Positions 18,426 through 26,886 of a DNA stretch of 64,000 nucleotides are shown in pieces. The translations under genes were made by a program, and so were the position numbers. This DNA is from Bacillota bacterium (GTDB lineage Bacteria; Bacillota; Clostridia; Oscillospirales; Ruminococcaceae), in assembly GCA_023458875.1 (NCBI GenBank), contig JAEWXO010000020.1, forward strand, positions 17,133-81,132. The letters run 5' to 3'. The stretch's first letter is position 1, and every line of letters begins with the position of its first letter. The notes beneath the pieces were generated by a model. It saw nothing but the letters and a program-made list of their open reading frames with translations, ran no database searches and was not told where the DNA came from.

Positions 18426-20468
18426 TTGACACCAAAAAAGAATAGAGGGTTACTTACCTATATTTCTATAGCAGCTATAATCATATTGGTCCTTGGTTTT
18501 GTTCTTCCGGGTCTTAATCAGGGAAATTCTTCACAGAAATATTCGGATATCATGAAATATTTCGATAATTACCAGGTATCATCGTATACTTTAAATCTAA
18601 AAACAGGTGAGCTTGAATTAACATTACGTGAATCAGATGATAAAATTGAATATACAGTTCCTTATGTAGGACTTTTCCTTCAGGACACTGATTCGGAAAT
18701 AAAGGATTACCGTGAAGAATACAATGCTAAGTACGGTGATGAAAAGCCTCTGGAAGTAGAATATATAAAGGGCTCTGACAATTCATGGATCATTACTGTT
18801 ATACCTACAGTACTGCTGCTTATAATGGGAGTCGCATTATTCTTTTTTATGATGCGTCAGGCAGGAGGCGGAGGAAAATATACATCCTTCGGGAAGGCAA
18901 ATGTTAAAAATTCAGCACAAAGCGGAAAGAAAACAACATTTGACGATGTAGCAGGTGCAGACGAAGAAAAAGAAGAGCTTAAGGAAATAGTTGATTTTCT
19001 TAAAAATCCAAAAAAATATGCCGATATCGGTGCCAGAATACCTAAGGGCGTACTGCTCTTAGGCCCTCCGGGAACAGGTAAAACACTTCTTGCAAGAGCA
19101 GTTGCCGGAGAAGCCGGCTGTCCGTTTTTCCCTATTTCAGGTTCAGACTTTGTTGAAATGTTCGTAGGTGTGGGTGCATCCAGAGTAAGAGACTTATTTG
19201 AACAGGCAAAGAAAAACAGCCCTTCTATTATATTTATAGACGAAATAGATGCTGTAGGACGTCACAGAGGTGCAGGTCTCGGCGGAGGGCATGACGAAAG
19301 AGAACAGACACTGAATCAGCTGCTTGTTGAAATGGACGGTTTTACAGAAAACGAAAGCGTAATAGTTATTGCCGCTACAAACAGACGTGATATACTTGAT
19401 CCCGCACTGTTAAGACCGGGACGTTTTGACAGACAGATCGTTGTCAATTATCCGGATGTAAAGGGACGTGAGGAAATCCTCAGGGTTCATGCAAAGAATA
19501 AACCGCTCGGTCCTGATGTAAACCTTAATGTAATAGCTAAAACAACACAGGGATTTACAGGAGCCGACCTTGAAAATCTTCTTAACGAAGCCGCTCTCCT
19601 TGCCGCACGTGACAACCGTAAGGCTATCATAGAGGCAGATATTGAGGAGGCAACCCTGAAGGTAATAGCAGGTCCTGAAAAGAAATCACACATTGTAACA
19701 GAACGTGATAAAAAAATTACTGCATATCACGAAGCAGGTCACGCTGTTGCCGGATATTACCTTGAAACACAGGAAAAGGTTCACCAGGTTTCAGTTATCC
19801 AGCGTGGAATGGCTGCCGGCCTTACAATAACACGCCCTGAAACCGACGATTTGCATATGTCAAGAAACAAGATGCGCGAATCAATCATTATGCTGCTCGG
19901 AGGACGTGTTGCCGAAGCTATAGTTCTTGATGATATCTGCACAGGTGCTTCAAACGATATTGAACGTGCCACAAAGATTGCAAGAAACATGGTAACAAAA
20001 TACGGATTTTCAGATAAGCTCGGAACTGTTGTCTATGGCAGCGGTGAGGGCGGCGAAGTATTCCTTGGAAGAGATTACGGTCATACAAGAGATTACAGCG
20101 AAAAAATCGCAGCTCAGATTGACGAAGAGGTTCACCTTCTTGTTTCAGAAGGATATAAAAAATGCGAAGCTATTCTTACAGAAAATATTGACCAGCTTCA
20201 CACACTTGCAAACTATCTTATCGAACATGAAAAGATTGACGGTGATGACTTCCTTAAGCTCATGAACGGCGAACTAATTACAGAAAAATCCGATGTTGTT
20301 GATATCACAGATATAGATACCGACAAAAAATCCGGCGAAGTTTCCGACTCAGAGGATGATCAGACCGTATCAGATACAGAAGACAAAAAGGCAACTTCTG
20401 AAAATGACGATGATCTGATTCCTGAAACAGAAACAGATACTACAGACGACAATGCCCCGGAGGACTAA
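18426..20468 (+). CDS. ftsH: ATP-dependent zinc metalloprotease FtsH
   Basis: Membrane-anchored AAA+ protease that degrades misfolded membrane proteins and short-lived regulators. About 680 residues: two transmembrane helices flank an extracytoplasmic domain, followed by the AAA module (GPPGTGKTLLARAVAGEAG, IIFIDEIDAVGR, second region of homology RPGRFDRQ) and the zinc site HEAGH. The C-terminal 60 residues are Asp/Glu-rich and look disordered. TTG at 18426 is preferred, with GGAG 8 bp upstream; the upstream GTG at 18417 overlaps that SD. Adjacency to tilS is common in Firmicutes. Confidence 0.96.
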   Translation: MTPKKNRGLLTYISIAAIIILVLGFVLPGLNQGNSSQKYSDIMKYFDNYQVSSYTLNLKTGELELTLRESDDKIEYTVPYVGLFLQDTDSEIKDYREEYNAKYGDEKPLEVEYIKGSDNSWIITVIPTVLLLIMGVALFFFMMRQAGGGGKYTSFGKANVKNSAQSGKKTTFDDVAGADEEKEELKEIVDFLKNPKKYADIGARIPKGVLLLGPPGTGKTLLARAVAGEAGCPFFPISGSDFVEMFVGVGASRVRDLFEQAKKNSPSIIFIDEIDAVGRHRGAGLGGGHDEREQTLNQLLVEMDGFTENESVIVIAATNRRDILDPALLRPGRFDRQIVVNYPDVKGREEILRVHAKNKPLGPDVNLNVIAKTTQGFTGADLENLLNEAALLAARDNRKAIIEADIEEATLKVIAGPEKKSHIVTERDKKITAYHEAGHAVAGYYLETQEKVHQVSVIQRGMAAGLTITRPETDDLHMSRNKMRESIIMLLGGRVAEAIVLDDICTGASNDIERATKIARNMVTKYGFSDKLGTVVYGSGEGGEVFLGRDYGHTRDYSEKIAAQIDEEVHLLVSEGYKKCEAILTENIDQLHTLANYLIEHEKIDGDDFLKLMNGELITEKSDVVDITDIDTDKKSGEVSDSEDDQTVSDTEDKKATSENDDDLIPETETDTTDDNAPED

Positions 20469-20482
20469 TAAATAAACATAAA

Positions 20483-20525
20483 CACGCGAAATACATGGAG
20501 TGATGTATTTCGCGTGATTTTTTTC
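20483..20525 (+). terminator. Intrinsic terminator after ftsH
   Basis: A 14-bp perfect stem (20483-20496 with 20503-20516) around a 6-nt loop, followed by a T-rich tract. Confidence 0.93.
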
Positions 20526-20527
20526 TA

Positions 20528-20556
20528 TTGATTTTTTTTCTTTATTGTGCTAAAAT
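20528..20556 (+). promoter_or_regulatory. Promoter of the oxidoreductase operon
   Basis: TTGATT (20528-20533), 17 bp ending in TGTGC, TAAAAT (20551-20556). It lies 30 bp before the P-loop ATPase gene and could drive the five genes to 23869. Confidence 0.65.
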
Positions 20557-20586
20557 ATATATATCTGCTTACAACGGAGGTGCAAG

Positions 20587-21237
20587 ATGAAGAAAATCAC
20601 AATTATAACAGGGCACTACGGAACAGGAAAAACAAATATTTCTGTAAATCTCGCGATGGAGCTTGCGAAACAATCACAGCATGTCACGGTTGTTGATCTT
20701 GACATCGTAAATCCTTATTTCAGAACAGCTGATTTTGACAGGCTTTTTTCCGAAAACGGAATAACCCTTATAAAACCTATGTATGCAAACTCCAACCTTG
20801 ATATACCGGCTATAAGCTTTGACCTTGAGCAGCTGGCATCGCAGGACGGTTACCTTATAATCGATGTAGGCGGTGATGATGCCGGAGCAATTGCACTGGG
20901 AAGATATTGTGAGGCTCTCATGCAGTACGAAGACGATCTTGATATGCTTTATGTTGTAAACTGCTATCGCTTTCTTACACGCGAGCCTGAGGAAGCCCTT
21001 GAGCTCATGTATGAAATAGAAACAGCATCAAGAATGAAGCATACAGGAATAATAAACAACTCAAATCTCGGACTTGAAACAAGTCTTGAAAATGTTCAGG
21101 CATCTGTAAAGTTTGCAGATGTTATTTCCCGAAAGTCAGGTCTGCCTGTCGTATTTACCACATGTACAAGCAGGGTTCCCGATACGGCTGATTTTAAAAA
21201 AGTTGATATCTATGTTAAACCATTATGGGAAGCATAG
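20587..21237 (+). CDS. P-loop NTPase, MinD/ParA-like
   Basis: A 216-residue soluble ATPase. Residues 2-20 carry the Walker A GHYGTGKTNISVNLA, followed by VVDLDIVNPYFRTADF (deviant Walker/switch I region) and LIIDVGGDDAGAIALGRY (switch II-like). This is the SIMIBI/MinD-type fold, but no partner-binding motifs are recognised. An AACGGAGGTG SD precedes it. It is the first gene of the 2-oxoacid:ferredoxin oxidoreductase cluster and may act in its assembly or metal loading, which is inference from context. Confidence 0.75.
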   Translation: MKKITIITGHYGTGKTNISVNLAMELAKQSQHVTVVDLDIVNPYFRTADFDRLFSENGITLIKPMYANSNLDIPAISFDLEQLASQDGYLIIDVGGDDAGAIALGRYCEALMQYEDDLDMLYVVNCYRFLTREPEEALELMYEIETASRMKHTGIINNSNLGLETSLENVQASVKFADVISRKSGLPVVFTTCTSRVPDTADFKKVDIYVKPLWEA

Positions 21238-21290
21238 CTTCATAAATCTGATTACATCAGAAATTCTTTGTCAGGAAAGGGGTTCTTTAT

Positions 21291-21497
21291 ATGGCTGCAA
21301 TGACTGTAGATTTTGAGAAATGCAAAGGCTGTGCTCTCTGTACAACTGCATGTCCCAAGAAAATAGTTGAAATTCAAAAGGAAAAGCGCAACAAAAAGGG
21401 ATACTTCACTGCACAATGTACAGACCAGAATACTTGCATAGGATGTGCAATGTGTGCTATCATGTGTCCGGATTGTGCAATAACAGTTGAAAAGTAA
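21291..21497 (+). CDS. 4Fe-4S ferredoxin-type delta subunit of 2-oxoacid:ferredoxin oxidoreductase
   Basis: A 68-residue bacterial 2[4Fe-4S] ferredoxin. The cysteine motifs are CKGCALCTTACP and CIGCAMCAIMCPDCA. It would relay electrons between the oxidoreductase and soluble ferredoxin. AAAGGGG lies upstream of the ATG. It sits 31 bp before the alpha-subunit gene, matching the delta-alpha-beta-gamma order of VOR/KOR complexes. Confidence 0.92.
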   Translation: MAAMTVDFEKCKGCALCTTACPKKIVEIQKEKRNKKGYFTAQCTDQNTCIGCAMCAIMCPDCAITVEK

Positions 21498-21528
21498 TGA
21501 CTAAAAAGTTATAAAGGAGTGCTGTACT

Positions 21529-22584
21529 TTGGAAAGAAATCTTATGAAGGGTAATGAAGCTCTTGCAGAGGCTGCTATCAGAGCAGGCTGTAAATGTTTC
21601 TTCGGTTATCCTATTACACCTCAGACTGAGCTTGCCGCTTACATGGCAAAGCGTATGGCAAAGGCAGGCGGCGTATTTCTCCAGGCAGAATCAGAAATAG
21701 CTGCTATCAACATGGTGCTTGGTGCATCTTCAACAGGTGTCAGAGCTATGACATCATCTTCATCTCCTGGAATAAGCTTAAAAGCAGAAGGTATTTCATA
21801 CATGGCAGGAAGTGATCTTCCATGCGTTATTATAAATGTTCAAAGAGGCGGTCCCGGACTCGGCGGTATTCAGCCTTCACAGGCAGACTACTGGCAGGCA
21901 ACCCGTGCAATCGGACACGGTGACTTCCATGTTCTCGTATTTGCACCGTCATCGGTTCAGGAAATGGTTGACATGGTAACAAAGGCTTTTGATCTGGCGG
22001 ACGAATTCAGAGTTCCTGCAATGATTCTTGCAGACGGACTTCTCGGACAGATGATGGAACCTGTTTCCTTCCCTGAAATTACTGCAAAATCAGTTGAAAA
22101 GCCATGGGCTACAAACGGTCATAAAAACAAGCGTAAACATAACATAGTAAATTCACTTTATCTTCAGGCACCTGACCTTCAGGGAAAAGTTCAGGAGCGT
22201 TTCGAAAGATATGAAAAAATAAAGCAGTCACACACAGATGCTGAATCATACCTGACTGAGGATGCAGAAATCATCGTAACAGCTTACGGCGCTACTGCCA
22301 GAGTTGCAAAGTCAGCTGTAAACGCTGCAAGAGAAGCAGGTCTCAAGGTTGGTATGGTACGTCCAAAGACATTATGGCCGTTCCCTGTAAAGGAACTAAA
22401 CGAAGGCTGTAAAAATGCAAAAGCAGTTCTTTGTGTTGAAATGAGCATGGGACAGATGGTAGATGACGTTAAGCTCGCACTTAACTGTTCAATTCCTGTT
22501 CACTTCTTCGGAAGAACAGGCGGCGTAATCCCTACACCAAATGATATCCTTGCTGAGATTCAGAAAATTGGAGGTGCTCTGTAA
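21529..22584 (+). CDS. vorB: 2-oxoacid:ferredoxin oxidoreductase alpha subunit (VorB/KorA type)
   Basis: Catalyses reversible oxidative decarboxylation of a 2-oxoacid (branched-chain oxoacid or 2-oxoglutarate) to its acyl-CoA with reduced ferredoxin. The 351-residue subunit starts MERNLMKGNEALAEAAIRAGCKCFFGYPITPQ and has FLQAESEIAAINMVLGAS, TSSSSPGISLK and RGGPGLGGIQPSQADY, which resemble VorB-type alpha chains. The start is TTG with AAAGGAG upstream. It overlaps the beta gene by one base. In a rumen-type anaerobe it could run reductively for amino acid synthesis; substrate is uncertain. Confidence 0.9.
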   Translation: MERNLMKGNEALAEAAIRAGCKCFFGYPITPQTELAAYMAKRMAKAGGVFLQAESEIAAINMVLGASSTGVRAMTSSSSPGISLKAEGISYMAGSDLPCVIINVQRGGPGLGGIQPSQADYWQATRAIGHGDFHVLVFAPSSVQEMVDMVTKAFDLADEFRVPAMILADGLLGQMMEPVSFPEITAKSVEKPWATNGHKNKRKHNIVNSLYLQAPDLQGKVQERFERYEKIKQSHTDAESYLTEDAEIIVTAYGATARVAKSAVNAAREAGLKVGMVRPKTLWPFPVKELNEGCKNAKAVLCVEMSMGQMVDDVKLALNCSIPVHFFGRTGGVIPTPNDILAEIQKIGGAL

Positions 22585-23339
22585 TGGCAGTTGTTTTTGA
22601 AAGACCAAAGTCATTAGTTGATGTATCAACCCACTATTGTCCTGGCTGTACACATGGAATTATCCACAGAATTCTCTGCGAAGTTATAGATGAAATGGGT
22701 ATCGAGGGCGATACAATAGGCGTTTGTCCTGTTGGCTGCTCTGTTATGGCATATGACTACTTCGGATGTGACATGATCGAAGCTCCTCACGGACGTGCTC
22801 CGGCTGTTGCAACAGGTGCAAAGAGAAGTAATCCTGATAAATTTGTATTTACATATCAGGGTGACGGTGACCTTGCTGCTATCGGTACTGCCGAAACAGT
22901 TCACAGTGCTACAAGAGGCGAAAACATTGTTGTTATCTTTGTAAATAACACAACCTATGGAATGACAGGCGGCCAGATGGCTCCTACTACCCTTCCTGGA
23001 CAGGTTACCCAGACCACACCTTTCGGACGTGATACAGAACTTGCAGGTTTCCCTGTAAGAGTCTGCGAGATGCTTTCGACTCTCGACGGCGTTGCTCTTG
23101 CACAGAGAGTTGCTGTAGACAGCGTTGCTCATATAAGAGAAGCTAAAAAAGCTATCAGAAAAGCTTTTGAAAACCAGAAGGAAAAAAAGGGCTTCTCAAT
23201 AGTTGAAGTACTTTCAACATGTCCTACAAACTGGGGACTTACACCTATCGAGTCTCTTGACAGACTTCGTAACGAATGTATCCCTTATTACCCGCTCGGT
23301 GTATACAAGGACAAAAATGCTGAGGAGGTGGCTCTGTAA
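22584..23339 (+). CDS. 2-oxoacid:ferredoxin oxidoreductase beta subunit (TPP-binding)
   Basis: Thiamine-pyrophosphate subunit of the complex, 251 residues. Cysteine motif YCPGCTHGIIHR and CPVGCSVMAYDYFGCD at the N-terminus, TPP-binding TYQGDGDLAAIGTAETVHSA, and NNTTYGMTGGQMAPTTLPGQ. Its start overlaps the alpha stop and its end overlaps the gamma start by one base, so translation is coupled. Confidence 0.92.
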   Translation: MAVVFERPKSLVDVSTHYCPGCTHGIIHRILCEVIDEMGIEGDTIGVCPVGCSVMAYDYFGCDMIEAPHGRAPAVATGAKRSNPDKFVFTYQGDGDLAAIGTAETVHSATRGENIVVIFVNNTTYGMTGGQMAPTTLPGQVTQTTPFGRDTELAGFPVRVCEMLSTLDGVALAQRVAVDSVAHIREAKKAIRKAFENQKEKKGFSIVEVLSTCPTNWGLTPIESLDRLRNECIPYYPLGVYKDKNAEEVAL

Positions 23340-23869
23340 TGACAAGTGAAATCATCTTAGCCGGATTCGGCGGTCAGGGTGTTCTTTTTGCAGGTAAAGT
23401 ACTTGCATATTGCGGCCTTGCAGCATCAAAGGAATTATCATGGCTCCCTTCATACGGCCCTGAAATGCGTGGCGGTACAGCTAACTGTTCAGTATGTATT
23501 TCAGACCAGCCTATCGGTTCACCTCTTGTGCTTGAACCAAATCTCCTTATCGCTATGAATCTTCCTTCATACAATAAATTTATAGGCACTGTAAAGCCAG
23601 GCGGAAAGGCATTTATCGACTCTACTCTTATTGAAGAAAAAACAGACAGAACAGATATCGAAGCCTTCTATATCCCTGCAACACAACTTGCTACTGACAA
23701 AAACCTCAACGGAATGGCTAATATAATTCTCCTTGGAAAGCTCATCAAGGAAACCGGTCTTTTTGATATGGAACTTATCAGAAAAGGTCTTGAAAAATGC
23801 ATTCCGCCAAAAAAAGCAAACCTTATAGAATCAAACATCAAGGCAATCGAAACAGGTTTTAATTATTAA
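23339..23869 (+). CDS. 2-oxoacid:ferredoxin oxidoreductase gamma subunit
   Basis: A 176-residue gamma subunit that closes the complex. It starts EIILAGFGGQGVLFAGKVLAYCG, the family hallmark, and continues LSWLPSYGPEMRGGTANCSVCIS. The ATG overlaps the beta-subunit stop. Last gene of the operon; an intrinsic terminator follows within 20 bp. Confidence 0.92.
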   Translation: MTSEIILAGFGGQGVLFAGKVLAYCGLAASKELSWLPSYGPEMRGGTANCSVCISDQPIGSPLVLEPNLLIAMNLPSYNKFIGTVKPGGKAFIDSTLIEEKTDRTDIEAFYIPATQLATDKNLNGMANIILLGKLIKETGLFDMELIRKGLEKCIPPKKANLIESNIKAIETGFNY

Positions 23870-23885
23870 TTTTTCGGATAAAAGC

Positions 23886-23930
23886 ATCCCCACATATATT
23901 TTTTAATGTATGTGGGGATTTCGTTTTTAT
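23886..23930 (+). terminator. Intrinsic terminator of the oxidoreductase operon
   Basis: The 11-bp stem ATCCCCACATA/TATGTGGGGAT with a 12-nt AT-rich loop, followed by a T-rich tract. Confidence 0.9.
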
Positions 23931-23975
23931 TTTCCCGTGCATACCACTCTCTGTGTAATGCGGGAAATTTTTTTT
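23931..23975 (+). terminator. Second terminator-like hairpin before the ECF sigma gene
   Basis: TTTCCCG (23931-23937) pairs with CGGGAAA (23961-23967), followed by eight T. It may back up the preceding terminator or, if the sigma promoter lies upstream, act as an attenuator. Confidence 0.55.
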
Positions 23976-24038
23976 ATAAAAATAAGACTTTTTTTAATTC
24001 TTTTTCGTGTACTGTATGAAAGGCGGTGACACAACAAA

Positions 24039-24560
24039 ATGAACAGAGATATTTCACTACCGGGTGGAGGAAACTTTTCAGATATGTATAAACGAAATAT
24101 AAATATGATATACCGTATTTCTCTCTTGCACCTGAAAGTACAGGCTGACGCTGAGGATGCCGTTCAGTCGGTTTTTCTTAAATATCTGAAAGCTTCCCCC
24201 TCTTTTAAAGATTATGAGCATGAAAAGGCATGGTTTATTACTGCTACAAAAAATCATTGCCGTGATGTTCTGAAAGGATGGTGGCACTCAAAGAAAAAAG
24301 ACTCGGATATTCCGGAGGCAAGCACAGAATTTTCATATGGCTCCGAAGGAGAAATAACAGAACAGCTTATGAAGCTTCCCGAAAAATACAAGGATGTTCT
24401 GTATCTTTATTATTACGAGGAATACAGCATAAAAGAAATATCTGCGATTTTAAAAAGAAATGAGAGTACAATAAGAACACAACTTTGCAAAGGCCGGGAA
24501 AGGTTAAAAAAGAGAATAGATAACAGAGAGGTGCATTATGAAGAAAGAACAATATATTAA
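24039..24560 (+). CDS. ECF-type RNA polymerase sigma factor
   Basis: A 173-residue alternative sigma factor. Region 2 is seen as DMYKRNINMIYRISLLHLKVQADAEDAVQ and FLKYL...AWFITATKNHCRDVLK; region 4 as LPEKYKDVLYLYYYEEYSIKEISAILKRNESTIRTQLCKGRERLKK. An AAGGCGGTGA SD lies upstream. Its 3' end overlaps the next gene by 23 bp, the usual sigma/anti-sigma arrangement, so control by the downstream membrane protein is inferred. The promoter was not identified; autoregulation is plausible. Confidence 0.93.
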   Translation: MNRDISLPGGGNFSDMYKRNINMIYRISLLHLKVQADAEDAVQSVFLKYLKASPSFKDYEHEKAWFITATKNHCRDVLKGWWHSKKKDSDIPEASTEFSYGSEGEITEQLMKLPEKYKDVLYLYYYEEYSIKEISAILKRNESTIRTQLCKGRERLKKRIDNREVHYEERTIY

Positions 24561-26415
24561 AGAGACTTTTAACAAAATGACTCCAAGTGAAGAACAAAAG
24601 AATAAAATATATAATAATATCCTGGAAACATATAAAAGCAACGATCAGAGAGCATCGATTGTATATCATAAAAATAAAATATTAAAAAAATCCGCTGTAA
24701 TTGCAGCATGTGCGGCATTAGCGGTATTTGTAAGTGCATCAATAATTAAAACAGCACAAAATCTGAATATTAAAAGACCAGCTACCAGTGTTGATTCCAC
24801 TGAACAGATAACTACTACAGTCGCAGTAACTGATGTAACATCCCAGTCTGATCCCACAGAAAAAACACAAATCACCGCTAATAAATCCTCTCTTTTTTGC
24901 ACTGGGGAGATGAGGTTTGCGAACGGAAAAAAATATTATGCAGCAATATCAGAACCGGAAAAGGAATACTCATTTAAAAATATCAATCTCTCAGACAATA
25001 CATCATCTGCTGCAACAGGATCAATCTTATATTCATTTCCGGGTTCGCTTATATATGACAATGCATTGTATTCACTTTATTATGATTCTGAAAGTAATTA
25101 TGCACTTATCAGATCTGATGCTGCAACCGGAGAAACCCTGAATAAAACAGATCTGCAATACCATTACAATAATATGTGTGCTGATAAAGATGGCAATATA
25201 TACGTTTCAACCGTTGATTCCTTTGCGATCTACTCAAAAGATCTTAAGTTTGTTTATTCCATTTCCAATGAAGAGCTTATTAAAAAATTGAGTAATAAAA
25301 CAACAGATAAGGATTTTACTGATATCTTCATAGGTAATATGACAGTCTCACCTGACGGTGAAATATATCTGTTTTTTTACAATAAAGGAAGAAACGTATC
25401 AGGTCTTTGTAAATTAAACAGTGATTACGAAATAGAATTTATATCTGATGAATTTAATGATTTCGGCAATACTGTTTCAGCATTATACGTTTCAGATAAC
25501 GGAAACCTTATTGCCTGCATTGATAAGCAGGATACAGAATCTACATCGATTATTGAAATCTCTTCTATGACAGGTGAAATAACAGCAAATTACGGTCAGG
25601 AATATTTAGGAGCACAGTATTTCGGATTTTGGAAACGTAATATTTTATCAATAAATGTAACCCAGTCAAATTATATATGCAGCTATAACATAGACACGCA
25701 AACATCCGAGAAAATATTCCTGGCCACTGATTTCGTATCTAATGCAATATTAAATAATGATACATTAACTGTTGTTCAATGTACCAATTATAATTACGAG
25801 AATGCCGATTATTCATACATCTTCGTTGAGAACTCTGATGGAAATATTGAAAAACAAATTCCTCTCGGACATTCTGCATACGATATTTTTATAGATGTTA
25901 CTCAGGATGAAACGATATACTATATTGTATCTGATTATAACAAAGTAATTTCAGAAAATCCGGAGCAAATCACGAATTCCGTATATACTATTGACGACGG
26001 AAAGCCGAAGAAGCTTTTTAACTTTTTAACTACGGATGCTCTATACTCTGCATGCCCATTTCACGTTTCCTCTGCCGGCAGTAACGGAGACATCTATATC
26101 TGCGTAACAGACAATAACGTAAAATCAAAACTTTACGTCTATGACAATTCCGGAAATTTCAAATCCCAAACAGATATTCCTGAACAGATGCATTTTATAA
26201 CTCATATGGCGAATTCAGGCTCTGAGCTGATTTTAGCCGGCCTCCATCCTTTAAATTCTCAGAATTACATGATGTCCATCAATACTGACACCTTAGAGGC
26301 AGAGGAACCTCGTTTAATAGATTCAGATTCAGAAATCGTATCAAAAGACGGCCTTTTTTCAATTTCATATAGTAGTAAATTTGATACTTTATCAATTGAA
26401 AAAGCTGTGAAGTAA
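24538..26415 (+). CDS. Membrane-anchored anti-sigma-like protein with extracellular propeller-like sensor
   Basis: A 625-residue single-pass protein. The N-terminal 50 residues are cytoplasmic and resemble anti-sigma segments (ETFNKMTPSEEQKNKIYNNIL). One helix follows (about 52-72, SAVIAACAALAVFVSASII), then a Ser/Thr linker and a roughly 500-residue extracellular region of repeated beta blades (MTVSPDGEIYLFFYNKG, LYVSDNGNLIACID, ICVTDNNVKSKLYVYDNSG). The blades are homologous to those in the lipoprotein at 28559-31693. Overlap with the sigma gene argues that it holds that sigma factor and releases it on a signal. No zinc-binding anti-sigma HxxxCxxC motif is present. Ligand unknown. Confidence 0.75.
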   Translation: MKKEQYIKETFNKMTPSEEQKNKIYNNILETYKSNDQRASIVYHKNKILKKSAVIAACAALAVFVSASIIKTAQNLNIKRPATSVDSTEQITTTVAVTDVTSQSDPTEKTQITANKSSLFCTGEMRFANGKKYYAAISEPEKEYSFKNINLSDNTSSAATGSILYSFPGSLIYDNALYSLYYDSESNYALIRSDAATGETLNKTDLQYHYNNMCADKDGNIYVSTVDSFAIYSKDLKFVYSISNEELIKKLSNKTTDKDFTDIFIGNMTVSPDGEIYLFFYNKGRNVSGLCKLNSDYEIEFISDEFNDFGNTVSALYVSDNGNLIACIDKQDTESTSIIEISSMTGEITANYGQEYLGAQYFGFWKRNILSINVTQSNYICSYNIDTQTSEKIFLATDFVSNAILNNDTLTVVQCTNYNYENADYSYIFVENSDGNIEKQIPLGHSAYDIFIDVTQDETIYYIVSDYNKVISENPEQITNSVYTIDDGKPKKLFNFLTTDALYSACPFHVSSAGSNGDIYICVTDNNVKSKLYVYDNSGNFKSQTDIPEQMHFITHMANSGSELILAGLHPLNSQNYMMSINTDTLEAEEPRLIDSDSEIVSKDGLFSISYSSKFDTLSIEKAVK

Positions 26416-26491
26416 GAACAACTTCGTGAGCTGGCAAAGAGGAAATTGCTAAAGTAAGCGAAAAACTGTTTGCAAAAGAAAATGCAAAAAA

Positions 26492-26707
26492 CGGCTCCTC
26501 ACTGCAACTGAAAATGGAATCGATATACCTGAACCAATAAATATTGATAATTACTCTGGTCAGTTTAAGCTTCGAATCCCAAAATCATTACACCATTCGC
26601 TTGCTGGGCACGTCAAAATGGAAGGTATCAGCATGAACCGGTATTGTTTATGCCTTCTTTCAAAAACGACGCACTTTCCCACGCATAATTACTATAAATA
26701 TCTATAA
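26492..26707 (+). pseudogene. HicB-family antitoxin remnant
   Basis: An open frame without a start codon encodes TATENGIDIPEP, then YSGQFKLRIPKSLHHSLA and MEGISMNRYCLCLLSK, matching the C-terminal ribbon-helix-helix part of HicB antitoxins. No intact N-terminal domain or HicA toxin lies nearby. Upstream, in another frame, AKVSEKLFAKENAKNG may be a further eroded fragment. It is a decayed toxin-antitoxin relic. Confidence 0.7.
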
Positions 26708-26770
26708 GCCGGTTTATAATATATAAGAACTGGCTTACTGATTCTACTCTGGAAAATTAATTAGTTTGGT

Positions 26771-26799
26771 TTGACATAATATAATATATATGATATACT
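26771..26799 (+). promoter_or_regulatory. Promoter of the membrane protein/lipoprotein pair
   Basis: TTGACA (26771-26776), 17 bp, TATACT (26794-26799), about 85 bp before the gene at 26887. The rest of 26416-26886 holds the HicB relic and an imperfect AAGCCGGTT/AACTGGCTT hairpin around 26707-26735. Confidence 0.82.
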
Positions 26800-26886
26800 A
26801 ATCCAGTTAGTACAACAAAAGAGAAATAAGGAATATCATAGTATTTTACTGACAAACCAAAAAATTAATAGTGGGAGAATCACATT

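Noticed and set aside
22626..23132. Minus-strand 168-codon frame inside the oxidoreductase beta subunit
   Set aside because: It lies wholly within a strongly conserved gene and has no recognisable motif or SD.
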